Positions 1 through 5,219 of a stretch of 5,219 nucleotides of DNA are shown here, piece by piece. The notes below the pieces were generated by a model. It worked only from the letters and a program-made list of their open reading frames with translations, did no database searches and was not told the DNA's origin. The first letter of the stretch is position 1. Every line of letters begins with the position of its first letter. A program made the position numbers and the translations under genes. The stretch lies in contig JAISFT010000243.1 of NCBI GenBank assembly GCA_031263435.1, positions 1 through 5,219 on the forward strand. The letters run 5' to 3'. This DNA comes from Treponema sp. (GTDB taxonomy: Bacteria > Spirochaetota > Spirochaetia > Treponematales > Breznakiellaceae).

Positions 1-426
1 CGGAACCACTCAGGCTACGATCCCTGCCTTTCCCTGTCCCTGCTCCTCCACGATTCCGGCAAACCCCTCTCCGAATCCTCCGGGGGCCACCGTTTCCAGG
101 CCCATGCCGAACTGGGCGCCCGGGTAGCCCGCCGCTTCCTGGGCCGTCTGGGCTTTGGCGCGGAACTTATCGACAAGGTGGCTTGGCTCGTCAAAAACCA
201 CATGCTCCCCGCGGCCATGCCCCGGCTCCCCCTTATCCGCACCCAGGAGATCATGGAAGCCCCCCTGTTCCCCACCCTGATGGAACTGTACCGTTGTGAT
301 GAATCTTCATCGTTCAAAGGACTCGACGGGTATTATGAAAGCAGCGCCGCCTACCGGCAGTACCTGAAATACCGCCGCAACCCCTACCGCAGCGCCGACG
401 GGAAGAAGACGGGGAACCAGAGGTAG
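1..426 (+). CDS. CCA-adding enzyme / poly(A) polymerase family nucleotidyltransferase, C-terminal part (5' end outside window)
   Basis: The frame is open from the first base and ends at TAG 424-426, giving 141 residues of a larger protein. The visible part is an HD domain with the pattern seen in tRNA nucleotidyltransferases: LLLHDSGKP (His17-Asp18 in window numbering), then HRFQAHAELGA (His35), then VAWLVKNHM (His67). It is followed by the family-like FPTLMELYRCDESSS and a basic tail, YRRNPYR. Enzymes of this family add or repair the 3' CCA end of tRNA in the cytoplasm, and some members polyadenylate RNA. The N-terminal catalytic domain that would separate these roles is not in the window, so no gene symbol is given. 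The internal ATG at 178 lies inside the HD domain and is not the real start. The gene converges on the chemoreceptor gene, with 82 bp between the stops. The family call is fairly sure and the exact activity is open. Confidence 0.85.
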   Translation, partial: RNHSGYDPCLSLSLLLHDSGKPLSESSGGHRFQAHAELGARVARRFLGRLGFGAELIDKVAWLVKNHMLPAAMPRLPLIRTQEIMEAPLFPTLMELYRCDESSSFKGLDGYYESSAAYRQYLKYRRNPYRSADGKKTGNQR

Positions 427-460
427 GCAGCGGCTTTTCGGGGTTTCCCCCGGCCCTGCC
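426..460. terminator. Imperfect G+C-rich hairpin between convergent genes
   Basis: Between the two convergent stop codons the DNA can fold as GGCAG/CTGCC (426-430 with 456-460), GGC/GCC (432-434 with 453-455) and CGGGG/CCCCG (439-443 with 448-452), with a small bulge and an internal TTTT. Its position, starting at the stop of the plus-strand gene, suits a shared terminator. No clear T-tract follows on either strand, so this is a weak call. Nothing else is evident in the 427-508 gap. Confidence 0.3.
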
Positions 461-508
461 GGAATACGCTGTTCTACGGGCCAGGTTTAGTGCTTGGGGC
501 GGAGTTCT

Positions 509-2686
509 TCATTCGACTTTGAACCGGCCTACCTCTTTGACCAGCACATCAATGCTTTCCTTATTCGTAGTGCTGATCTCATTCACCCGCGTTACCGCAA
601 CGTTGATCTGCTCCGCGCCGGTAGCCATTTCATTCATGCCGTTGGTAATTTCCTGGGTTGCCATTTCAAGATTTTTACCCTCGGTAATCACCTCCCGGCT
701 GCCCTCAAGCATCTCGTCGGAACCACCCTTTACCATCTGGGTAATATCGTTAAGCTGCCCAATTACTTCAAGGATCTGCTGACTCCCCACGCTCTGCTCT
801 TCCATAGCATTCCGGATATTTTCAGTCTGCTCGGAAACCGTCTTAACCCCACTGTCGATGGCTTCGAACTTGTTCAGCACGTTATCCGTGGACTTGGTAA
901 TCTTGTCGATGGAATCTTTGATCTTTTTGAGTACCGTACTGATGGTCTTTGACTGCTCCCCGCTGGATTCCGCCAATTTGCGGATCTCATCGGCCACGAC
1001 GGCAAAACCCTTCCCTGCCTCCCCGGCATGGGCCGCTTCGATAGCGGCGTTCATCGAAAGCAGGTTGGTCTGACTGGCAATGTTCTCCATCACCGCATTG
1101 ATCTCCAGCAGGCCCTCGGACTCCCGGGCAATCTCCTGAATGTCTGTCGCCACTTCCTGAAGCCCCGTGCGGCCTACCTCCGAAGAATCAAGGAGGTCCT
1201 TCACGCTTTCAGTATTTTTGTTCAGGGTGGTGGTTACGGACTGGATATTGGCAATCATCTCCTCAATGGCGCTGGAAGATTTGGATACACTGGCGCTCTG
1301 TTTGTCCACATTACCGTTCAGCTTGTCAATGTTAACGGTGATCTGCTCCATCGTCGCATTGGTCTCGGTAACGGAGGCGCTCTGGTTAAGCACCCGGCCC
1401 TTAATGCTCTGAATATTGCTGGTAATCTCGTTGATCGCCGCAGCGGTCTCCGTCATGTTACTGGCCAGCTCATTCCCAATGTCAAAGAGGGCTACCGCCT
1501 GCTGTTTGATGGTAATCACCAGGATTTTGATTTTCTCCAGAGTCTGGTTAAAGTACCGGCCCAGATCACCAATCTCGTCCTGGGAACGGACATCAATGGT
1601 CTTGGTCAGATCTCCCTCTCCCTCAGAAATATCTTTAAGGGTAAGGGCTACATTGACAATAGGCTTGGCAATACTGCCGGCAACAAAGAAGGTGACCGCC
1701 CCCGCAATAATAATGGCAACAACTACAATAATAATGGCGATCCGGGTAAGCGCGTTCACCGCCGCCAGGACATCAGCTTCGGGAACCGAGGTAAGAATCG
1801 TCCATGCGTTTTTTACCTCTCCCACCTTAAAGGGATAGCTTTCAAATATACGCCCGTTGTTTTTTCCCGAATTCGGATGCCCGGATCTAAGGGTTTCCAG
1901 GGTATCATTCACCGCCTGCTGGCCAAGAATGGCAACCGAATCGGGATCGCTTATCTTTTTCCCCACCATGTTTGAATTATAGTGGGCCGTAATAGTTCCG
2001 TCGGTGGCATACATAACAGCCCGCCCGGTCCCATAGGGCTGGATCTGGACAATAGTCTCGGAAGATGAAGTAAGATCCACCATGATCCCCACCCTTCCGA
2101 CGATCCTGTTACCAACAATGATGGGGTAGCAAAGCCTTGTGGCAAAAATCGGTTTCCCGGCATAGGTTGACCAATAGGGCGCGCTTAAGACCGGGTCGGC
2201 GCTGTCCATATTGGCGGTAACATCAGCGTACTGCTCGTAGTCCGACAGCGAACGTTTTTCAAGAACCCCCGTCCGCCGGGAATACCAGGGCATGTATCTG
2301 CCCGTCGAATCGGTCCCCGGATCGGCAGTAAAGGCCGCGTCGTTTCCGTCAATGGCGTTGGGTTTCCAGATGGAAAACATCCCCATAAAGTTTGGGTTGG
2401 ATTCCATGATAGACAGTATAGTATTTTCATAACGGACGCGCCGTTCCTCAGCCGGAATATTTTCAAATGAAACCATTATATCCGCCAGCGTTTTTGCCAC
2501 CGAAAAATAATTTTCATAGCGACTCTGCATCATCATAGAGTATCTGCCGGTTAGTTCTTCCAGATTGGAAAAGGCCGCGTCGGTTTGCAGGTTCCGCGCC
2601 CGGATAAGCAGAACAACCGATACTCCTGCTACGGCAAGTACCAACAGGATCGAAGTCAGCAAGGTGAGCCGCAATTTTAGTCTCAT
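509..2686 (-). CDS. Methyl-accepting chemotaxis protein with periplasmic dCache sensor domain
   Basis: A complete 725-residue transmembrane chemoreceptor. The order is a basic N-terminus (MRLKLR), TM1 at about residues 6-28, and a large extracytoplasmic double-Cache-type domain at about 33-305 ([20 protein letters not shown] and GRVGIMVDL are typical). TM2 lies at about 315-339 and a HAMP linker at about 340-390 (SIAKPI, then [14 protein letters not shown]). A long coiled-coil signalling domain runs to the end. The kinase-control hairpin tip is clear at about 539-573 ([20 protein letters not shown], then [13 protein letters not shown]). Ligand binding outside the membrane would modulate CheA through CheW. 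The protein ends in RFKVE, with no NWETF-like pentapeptide for CheR/CheB tethering. ATG at 2686 is preferred over an upstream in-frame TTG at 2698, because GGGGG at 2692-2696 lies 5 nt before the ATG and the TTG overlaps that site. The ligand cannot be read from the sequence. Confidence 0.96.
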   Translation of the reverse strand: MRLKLRLTLLTSILLVLAVAGVSVVLLIRARNLQTDAAFSNLEELTGRYSMMMQSRYENYFSVAKTLADIMVSFENIPAEERRVRYENTILSIMESNPNFMGMFSIWKPNAIDGNDAAFTADPGTDSTGRYMPWYSRRTGVLEKRSLSDYEQYADVTANMDSADPVLSAPYWSTYAGKPIFATRLCYPIIVGNRIVGRVGIMVDLTSSSETIVQIQPYGTGRAVMYATDGTITAHYNSNMVGKKISDPDSVAILGQQAVNDTLETLRSGHPNSGKNNGRIFESYPFKVGEVKNAWTILTSVPEADVLAAVNALTRIAIIIVVVAIIIAGAVTFFVAGSIAKPIVNVALTLKDISEGEGDLTKTIDVRSQDEIGDLGRYFNQTLEKIKILVITIKQQAVALFDIGNELASNMTETAAAINEITSNIQSIKGRVLNQSASVTETNATMEQITVNIDKLNGNVDKQSASVSKSSSAIEEMIANIQSVTTTLNKNTESVKDLLDSSEVGRTGLQEVATDIQEIARESEGLLEINAVMENIASQTNLLSMNAAIEAAHAGEAGKGFAVVADEIRKLAESSGEQSKTISTVLKKIKDSIDKITKSTDNVLNKFEAIDSGVKTVSEQTENIRNAMEEQSVGSQQILEVIGQLNDITQMVKGGSDEMLEGSREVITEGKNLEMATQEITNGMNEMATGAEQINVAVTRVNEISTTNKESIDVLVKEVGRFKVE

Positions 2687-2697
2687 ACATACCCCCA

Positions 2698-2727
2698 AAA
2701 GTCAAAAAGCAATAGTTTTTTGACTTT
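2698..2727 (-). promoter_or_regulatory. Strong A/T-rich hairpin in the leader of the chemoreceptor gene
   Basis: AAAGTCAAAAAGC and GTTTTTTGACTTT pair over 13 bp (one G-T pair) around an AATA loop. The structure lies between the predicted -10 box (2729-2734) and the GGGGG ribosome binding site (2692-2696). It would therefore form at or near the 5' end of the mRNA, directly before the ribosome site. It could stabilise the transcript, affect translation, or act in DNA form as an operator palindrome near +1. The pairing is plain in the sequence and its role is inferred. Confidence 0.55.
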
Positions 2728-2728
2728 A

Positions 2729-2757
2729 AGTATAATCTACAATGTTAATAAAGACAA
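2729..2757 (-). promoter_or_regulatory. Sigma70-like promoter of the chemoreceptor gene
   Basis: On the minus strand there is TTGTCT (2752-2757) as -35, a 17-bp spacer and TATACT (2729-2734) as -10, 43 bp upstream of the ATG. This is 4/6 and 5/6 against the consensus with ideal spacing. No convincing sigma28 (FliA) promoter of the kind often used for chemotaxis genes was found. The gene therefore appears to be transcribed separately from glyA, although it lies downstream in the same direction. Confidence 0.6.
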
Positions 2758-2787
2758 CAAAATCGGACAAAAATCATGAACAGCATA

Positions 2788-2806
2788 AAAAATTCCGGTA
2801 ATTTTT
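2788..2806 (-). terminator. Weak possible terminator after glyA
   Basis: Just past the glyA stop, AAAAATT and AATTTTT can pair over 7 bp around a 5-nt loop, and the minus-strand copy runs into a T-rich end. The stem is entirely A/T, so it would be unstable. Read-through into the chemoreceptor gene is possible. Confidence 0.2.
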
Positions 2807-2815
2807 CCCGATCCC

Positions 2816-4339
2816 TCAGACAAATGCCTCTTTCAACAGCGGTAAATTCAGTTCCGGATAAACCGGAAACCTGTCTAAAAGCACTTTAACCCGCTCCAGA
2901 GCCTCTTTTTTGGCGGATTTCTCGATAATATAGTGCGCCTTACTCTTTTTTGAAGGATTTTTAGCATCCGGGGCAGGATTAGTGTTTCTTAGTATCAGAC
3001 TGATAATGGACCCCAGCTCCTCCATCTCCCCAACGCCCATCCCCAGGGTAGTAACGGCAGCGGTCCCAATCCGCAGGCCCGACGTATACCAGGGGCCGTT
3101 AGGATCAAACGGAAGGCTGTTCCGGTTCAGCGTGATATGGCACTCATGAAGGGCGCTCTCCGCCTGGCGGCCGGTCAGGGCATTTTCTCCTTTATGAAGG
3201 CTGCGGACATTCACCAGGAACAGGTGGTTATCGGTACCCCCGGTAAGAACATCCAGCCCCCCTTTGATGCAGGCCGCAGCCAGCGCCCGGGAATTGTCCA
3301 CGATCCGCTGGGCGTACTGCCGGAATTCCGCGGTCCCCGCCTCCCGCAGGGCCACCGCCTTCGCGGCGATTACGTGGGGCAGGGGGCCCCCCATAGTCAG
3401 AGGACAGCCCTTGTCCAGGGCCTCGGCAAATTCCCGGGTGGAAAGCACCAGCCCCGCCCGGGGACCCCGCAGGGTCTTATGGGTAGTGCTGGTAACAATG
3501 TGGGCATGGGGGACCGGATCATAGACCCCGGTAAAGACCTTCCCCGCCACCAGACCCGCAAAATGGGCCATATCGACCATAAGAACCGCGCCCACCTTAT
3601 CGGCAATTTCCCGCATCCGCTTAAAATCGATCTTCCGGGGATAGGCGGAATAACCGGCCAAAAGGATCAACGGCTTCACATCCCCGGCCATCCGCTCAAT
3701 CTCGTCGTAATCCAGAAGCCCCGTCTCCCGGGAAACCGTATACCCGTACACATCGAACATCCGGGCGGAAACATTGTAGCGGTACCCGTGGGTCAAATGC
3801 CCGCCGGAGTAGTAATCCAAGCCCAGGAGCCGCTGATTCCCCAGGGCCGCTTTAAGTTCCTTCCATTGGGCATCACTCAGCTTATAGAGATTGCTTTCAC
3901 CGTATCGGGCCAGGGCCGGAGCCTCCACCCTGGCAGACAGAACAGCCCAATAGGCCAAAATGTTGGCATCCGCCCCACAATGGGGCTGCACATTGGCATA
4001 TTCAGCGCCAAAGACCCTGCAGGCCTCCGCCTGGGCCAGGGCCTCCACCGCGTCCACATTCTCATTCCCCGCGTAAAAGCGGTGGCCCGGTACACCCTCG
4101 GCGTATTTATCGGTAAGCAGGTTCCCCATACTCAGCTGAACCGCCAGGGAGCAGTAGTTTTCGCTGGCAATAAGCTTGACCCGGTTCCGCTGGTTCTCCA
4201 GCTCCCGGACAATGGACCGGGCAATTTCCGGGGCGGTGCGGGCCGTTTCTTCCAGGCTGCACAGATAGGCCAAAAAGCCGGTATCCACCCTGTCCGGGCT
4301 GGTGGCGGCAAGGTACGAAGCGACAGGATTAGTGTTCAT
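2816..4339 (-). CDS. glyA: Serine hydroxymethyltransferase (glycine hydroxymethyltransferase), long form
   Basis: A cytoplasmic PLP enzyme of 507 residues that interconverts serine plus tetrahydrofolate with glycine plus 5,10-methylene-tetrahydrofolate, the main one-carbon source. Visible family signatures are IASEN (58-62), YAEGVPGHRFYAG (79-91), VDMAH with Asp256 and His259, the PLP-lysine motif TSTTHKTLRGPRAG with Lys288, and GLRIGTAAVTTLG with the carboxylate-binding Arg423. It is about 90 residues longer than E. coli GlyA. It has an insertion at about 138-178 (PALARYGESNLYKLSDAQWK and following) and a lysine-rich insertion at about 453-480, before the terminal RVKVLLDRFPVYPEL. This long form recalls the chlamydial/spirochaetal type. 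The frame is open to 4858, but those 173 extra codons read through palindromic repeats and match no domain, so MNTNPVASYL at 4339 is chosen as start. No Shine-Dalgarno precedes it. Confidence 0.96.
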   Translation of the reverse strand: MNTNPVASYLAATSPDRVDTGFLAYLCSLEETARTAPEIARSIVRELENQRNRVKLIASENYCSLAVQLSMGNLLTDKYAEGVPGHRFYAGNENVDAVEALAQAEACRVFGAEYANVQPHCGADANILAYWAVLSARVEAPALARYGESNLYKLSDAQWKELKAALGNQRLLGLDYYSGGHLTHGYRYNVSARMFDVYGYTVSRETGLLDYDEIERMAGDVKPLILLAGYSAYPRKIDFKRMREIADKVGAVLMVDMAHFAGLVAGKVFTGVYDPVPHAHIVTSTTHKTLRGPRAGLVLSTREFAEALDKGCPLTMGGPLPHVIAAKAVALREAGTAEFRQYAQRIVDNSRALAAACIKGGLDVLTGGTDNHLFLVNVRSLHKGENALTGRQAESALHECHITLNRNSLPFDPNGPWYTSGLRIGTAAVTTLGMGVGEMEELGSIISLILRNTNPAPDAKNPSKKSKAHYIIEKSAKKEALERVKVLLDRFPVYPELNLPLLKEAFV

Positions 4340-4345
4340 AAAGGC

Positions 4346-4375
4346 AGAATAGCCCGGCAAAGAAGGGCTGTTCAA
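4346..4375 (-). promoter_or_regulatory. Candidate glyA promoter placed for a leaderless mRNA
   Basis: On the minus strand TTGAAC (4370-4375), an 18-bp spacer and TATTCT (4346-4351) form a 4/6 plus 4/6 sigma70-like promoter. The -10 ends 6 nt before the ATG, so the expected +1 falls on or within a base or two of the A of the start codon. This fits the absence of a Shine-Dalgarno upstream of glyA. Matches of this quality occur by chance, so the support is moderate at best. Confidence 0.3.
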
Positions 4376-4432
4376 GCAGTTAAAGATGGCAGTTAAGGAT
4401 AAACGCCCGGGAATCTTTATTTTTTGGGCGCA

Positions 4433-4456
4433 TCCGCCGCCCGCTTGGGCGGCGGA
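4433..4456. repeat. Perfect G+C-rich palindrome next to the first direct repeat
   Basis: TCCGCCGCCC and GGGCGGCGGA pair over 10 bp around a GCTT loop. Its right arm overlaps the first three bases of the 31-bp direct repeat at 4454. On the minus strand it is followed by an A-run rather than T's, so it is not a normal terminator. The second direct-repeat copy does not carry this palindrome. Confidence 0.6.
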
Positions 4457-4484
4457 CCGGGCTATCCGCTTCAATTCCTCGACC
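4454..4484. repeat. 31-bp direct repeat, copy 1
   Basis: An exact 31-bp match to 4901-4931 in the same orientation, 447 bp away. It begins GGACCGGG and ends TCCTCGACC. The match stops sharply on both sides. Its last four bases, GACC, also form the outer end of the left arm of the inverted repeat 4481-4603. An exact match of this length is not expected by chance, so it is a dispersed repeat or a component of one. Confidence 0.9.
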
Positions 4485-4603
4485 CCCGGCCAAACCTGAC
4501 CTGTTCTCTTACTCTCAAAAGCAGATCCCTGGCCGTAAAGATCGACCCATCCATGCGTGTGCAGTACACATATAGGATAGGTCAGGTTTGGGGCCGGGGG
4601 GTC
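4481..4603. repeat. Inverted-repeat element with 76-bp interior
   Basis: The left arm (4481-4502) begins GACCCCCGGCC and ends AAACCTGACCT. The right arm (4579-4603) begins AGGTCAGGTTTG and ends GGGTC. They are complementary along the whole left arm except for three extra G's on the right. The interior (4503-4578) has a small GTGT/ACAC stem. As RNA this would be a long stem with a large loop. As DNA it resembles a small non-autonomous element or REP-type doublet. The AACCTGACC core recalls repeats found near REP-associated Y1 (RAYT) transposases in other bacteria, which is inference from memory. No transposase gene is in the window. Confidence 0.75.
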
Positions 4604-4633
4604 TGCGGTATTTTCGCTTCTATCCCTTGCGCG

Positions 4634-4839
4634 TGTCTTAATCCGCCATCCGTGGCGGATTAAGACATTGGATTTTGCCTGCGGCAAAATCCATCTATCC
4701 GCCTGCGGCGGATAGCAATGGAAACAGCGGCATCCTGCCGCCGCCCTGCGGGCGCAATCTGGCGTCCATGCCATTTTTGAGCTGTAAGTTTTTTGCTTCG
4801 CAAAAAACTTATGAAACCATTGTAGCCGGCATCCATGCC
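4634..4839. repeat. Series of short perfect palindromes with related loops
   Basis: Seven palindromes follow each other closely. They are 4634-4667 (15-bp stem, loop TCCG), 4669-4693 (11 bp, loop TGC), 4695-4715 (9 bp, loop TGC), 4727-4741 (6 bp, loop TCC), 4742-4754 (5 bp, loop TGC), 4785-4811 (12 bp, loop TTC) and 4828-4839 (5 bp, loop CC). The arms differ completely in sequence from one to the next, while the loop region repeats (CCTGCGG three times). Every arm matches its partner perfectly. The next stretch to 4872 continues the style with GCCA/TGGC and repeated GCCGGC. Function is unknown. The array is non-coding on present evidence. Confidence 0.8.
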
Positions 4840-4900
4840 AGCCCGGCTGCGCCGGCAATTGCCATCCGTGGCGCCGGCCTCCCTACCTGCGGCACTCCGG

Positions 4901-4931
4901 GGACCGGGCTATCCGCTTCAATTCCTCGACC
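4901..4931. repeat. 31-bp direct repeat, copy 2
   Basis: Identical to 4454-4484. At its right end it passes directly into the small palindrome GGTGCCTGGCACC, whereas copy 1 overlaps the left arm of the larger inverted repeat. Each copy thus carries a different palindromic unit on the same side. Confidence 0.9.
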
Positions 4932-4977
4932 GGTGCCTGGCACCTTTGTAGTATAAAATATTCTTGCCTATAGACAT
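4918..4977 (-). pseudogene. Possible start of a gene cut off by a repeat (19 codons)
   Basis: On the minus strand an ATG at 4977 is preceded, at 5-nt spacing, by GGGGG (4983-4987) within CAAGGGGGAAG. This is the same arrangement as the chemoreceptor start. The frame reads MSIGKNILYYK, then enters the GGTGCC palindrome and the 31-bp repeat (GARHRSRN) and stops at 4918. The first 11 codons look like ordinary protein and the rest is repeat-derived. This could be the remnant of a gene interrupted by repeat insertion or rearrangement, or a chance ORF with a good ribosome site. The original product is not recognisable. Confidence 0.3.
4932..4944. repeat. REP-like palindrome GGTGCCTGGCACC
   Basis: A perfect 6-bp inverted repeat around a single T, abutting copy 2 of the 31-bp repeat. 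GGTGCCTGGCACC-type palindromes are, to my knowledge, common as dispersed intergenic repeats in many bacteria, some linked to Y1/RAYT transposases. That link is inference here. Confidence 0.5.
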
Positions 4978-5057
4978 TTCTTCCCCCTTGCGGAAAAGTA
5001 AACACCGTCGACAAGTTAAGGGCTTGTATGCCGGGAGAAAACAAGCGGGGGTAGCGG

Positions 5058-5087
5058 AATAACAAACACTTGTGTGTTTGTTATTTT
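5058..5087 (+). terminator. Terminator-like hairpin that serves as the intron target
   Basis: AATAACAAACAC and GTGTTTGTTATT form a perfect 12-bp stem around TTGT, followed by TT and then CGGAG before the intron. Two G-T pairs (5056-5057 with 5086-5087) can extend it. The T-rich 3' side suits an intrinsic terminator for plus-strand transcription, although no intact plus-strand gene precedes it in the window. Group IIC introns characteristically insert a few bases downstream of such stem-loops. Here the insertion point is 7 nt after the stem. Confidence 0.65.
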
Positions 5088-5092
5088 CGGAG

Positions 5093-5219
5093 GTGTGCCC
5101 AGCATGGGCGGTAACTAGGCGGTGAAAGTCCGCTATGCGCTCGGTAGCAGGAAGCATGAGCCAAGAGCAAGGGTGTCCATCGTGAGGTGGAATCTGAAGG
5201 AGTGGACGCGAGAGCGTCC
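5093..5219 (+). mobile_element. Group II intron, bacterial class C (IIC), 5' end of domain I (continues beyond window)
   Basis: It starts with the group II boundary GTGTG (GUGYG) and continues GTGTGCCCAGCATGGGC. It closely resembles the 5' end of the Oceanobacillus iheyensis IIC intron as I remember it. Shared elements in order are the GCCC/GGGC hairpin (5097-5109), GGCGGTGAAAGTCCGC (compare AGGGUGAGAGUCCCG), CAAGGGTGTCC (5168-5178) and TGGAATCTGAAGGA (5188-5201). The window ends in a GGACGC/GCGTCC stem with a GAGA tetraloop (5204-5219). Such introns are self-splicing ribozymes that move as retroelements, using a reverse transcriptase/maturase encoded in domain IV. Domains II-VI and any ORF lie outside, so completeness and activity cannot be judged. 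Insertion just after a terminator-like hairpin, outside coding sequence, agrees with class C. Confidence 0.88.

Larger units (their letters stand above)
4340..5092. other. Repeat-rich region without a convincing complete gene
   Basis: This stretch of about 750 bp separates glyA from the intron. Reading frames cross it, including a 519-bp extension in the glyA frame. Their translations are low in recognisable protein character, rich in Arg, Cys and Trp, and made largely of palindrome halves, so they are treated as chance frames. It contains the glyA promoter candidate, two 31-bp direct repeats, an inverted-repeat element, about ten short palindromes, a possible truncated gene start and a terminator-like hairpin, each listed separately. 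From 4604 to 4633 and from 4978 to 5057 I see no feature beyond a ribosome-site-like GGGGG on the minus strand (4983-4987). Confidence 0.6.

Noticed and set aside
1028..1975. 315-codon plus-strand frame opposite the chemoreceptor gene
   Set aside because: It lies antisense to a complete protein with unmistakable Cache, HAMP and signalling motifs. Its translation resembles no known domain and reflects codon bias of the real gene.
2696..2698. TTG start for the chemoreceptor, adding four residues
   Set aside because: The TTG overlaps the GGGGG ribosome site that is ideally spaced for the ATG at 2686, and MRLKLR followed by TM1 is a normal N-terminus for this class.
3137..4396. 419-codon plus-strand frame opposite glyA
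   Set aside because: It mirrors the glyA coding strand in a G+C-biased gene. GlyA is certain from its catalytic motifs, and the antisense product is Gly/His/Gln-rich without family features.
4434..4455. Intrinsic terminator
   Set aside because: The stem is strong, but no T-tract follows on either strand. The T-run on the plus strand precedes the stem instead.
4340..4640. Glycine or folate riboswitch upstream of glyA
   Set aside because: I could not recognise the conserved core of a glycine, THF or SAM riboswitch on the minus strand. The structured DNA there is explained by repeats. A covariance-model search would settle it.
4340..4858. N-terminal extension of GlyA to give a 680-residue protein
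   Set aside because: The added 173 residues translate palindromes and repeats and have no counterpart in the family. The Met at 4339 gives a normal family N-terminus.
4454..4931. CRISPR array
   Set aside because: There are only two copies of the 31-bp repeat, separated by 416 bp. No regular spacers are present and there are no cas genes in the window.

Overview
The window looks like chromosomal DNA of a spirochaete, most plausibly a termite-gut type Treponema. This is inferred from the long-form serine hydroxymethyltransferase (507 aa, against about 417 aa in E. coli), the Cache-type chemoreceptor, the moderately high G+C coding style, and non-coding DNA rich in small palindromes. No marker here fixes the species.

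Layout. (1) 1-426, plus strand: the last 141 codons of a CCA-adding enzyme / poly(A) polymerase family nucleotidyltransferase, ending in its HD domain. (2) 427-508: a short convergent gap with one imperfect G+C-rich hairpin. (3) 509-2686, minus strand: a complete methyl-accepting chemotaxis protein (TM, dCache sensor, TM, HAMP, signalling domain). Its own sigma70-like promoter and a strong leader hairpin lie in the 129-bp gap before it. (4) 2816-4339, minus strand: glyA. The reading frame is open for another 519 bp upstream, but that stretch is non-coding repeat DNA. The Met at 4339 is the first that fits the family. It has no Shine-Dalgarno, and a candidate promoter sits so close that the mRNA may be leaderless. 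(5) 4340-5092: about 750 bp without a convincing gene. It holds two identical 31-bp direct repeats 447 bp apart, a 123-bp inverted-repeat element, a dense series of perfect short palindromes with related loops, and what looks like the start of a gene cut off by one of the repeats. (6) 5093-5219, plus strand: the 5' end of a group II intron of the bacterial C (IIC) type, starting GTGTG just after a terminator-like hairpin. This is the typical IIC target. The window ends inside intron domain I, so any intron-encoded reverse transcriptase lies beyond it.

The three protein genes have separate housekeeping or behavioural roles: tRNA 3'-end maturation, chemotaxis, and serine/glycine one-carbon metabolism. 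They do not form a functional operon. The unusual part is the right third, where several kinds of repeat and a retroelement have accumulated upstream of glyA. I see no defence system, CRISPR array or other clear novel pathway. The most interesting material is the palindrome/direct-repeat cluster and the intron insertion beside it.
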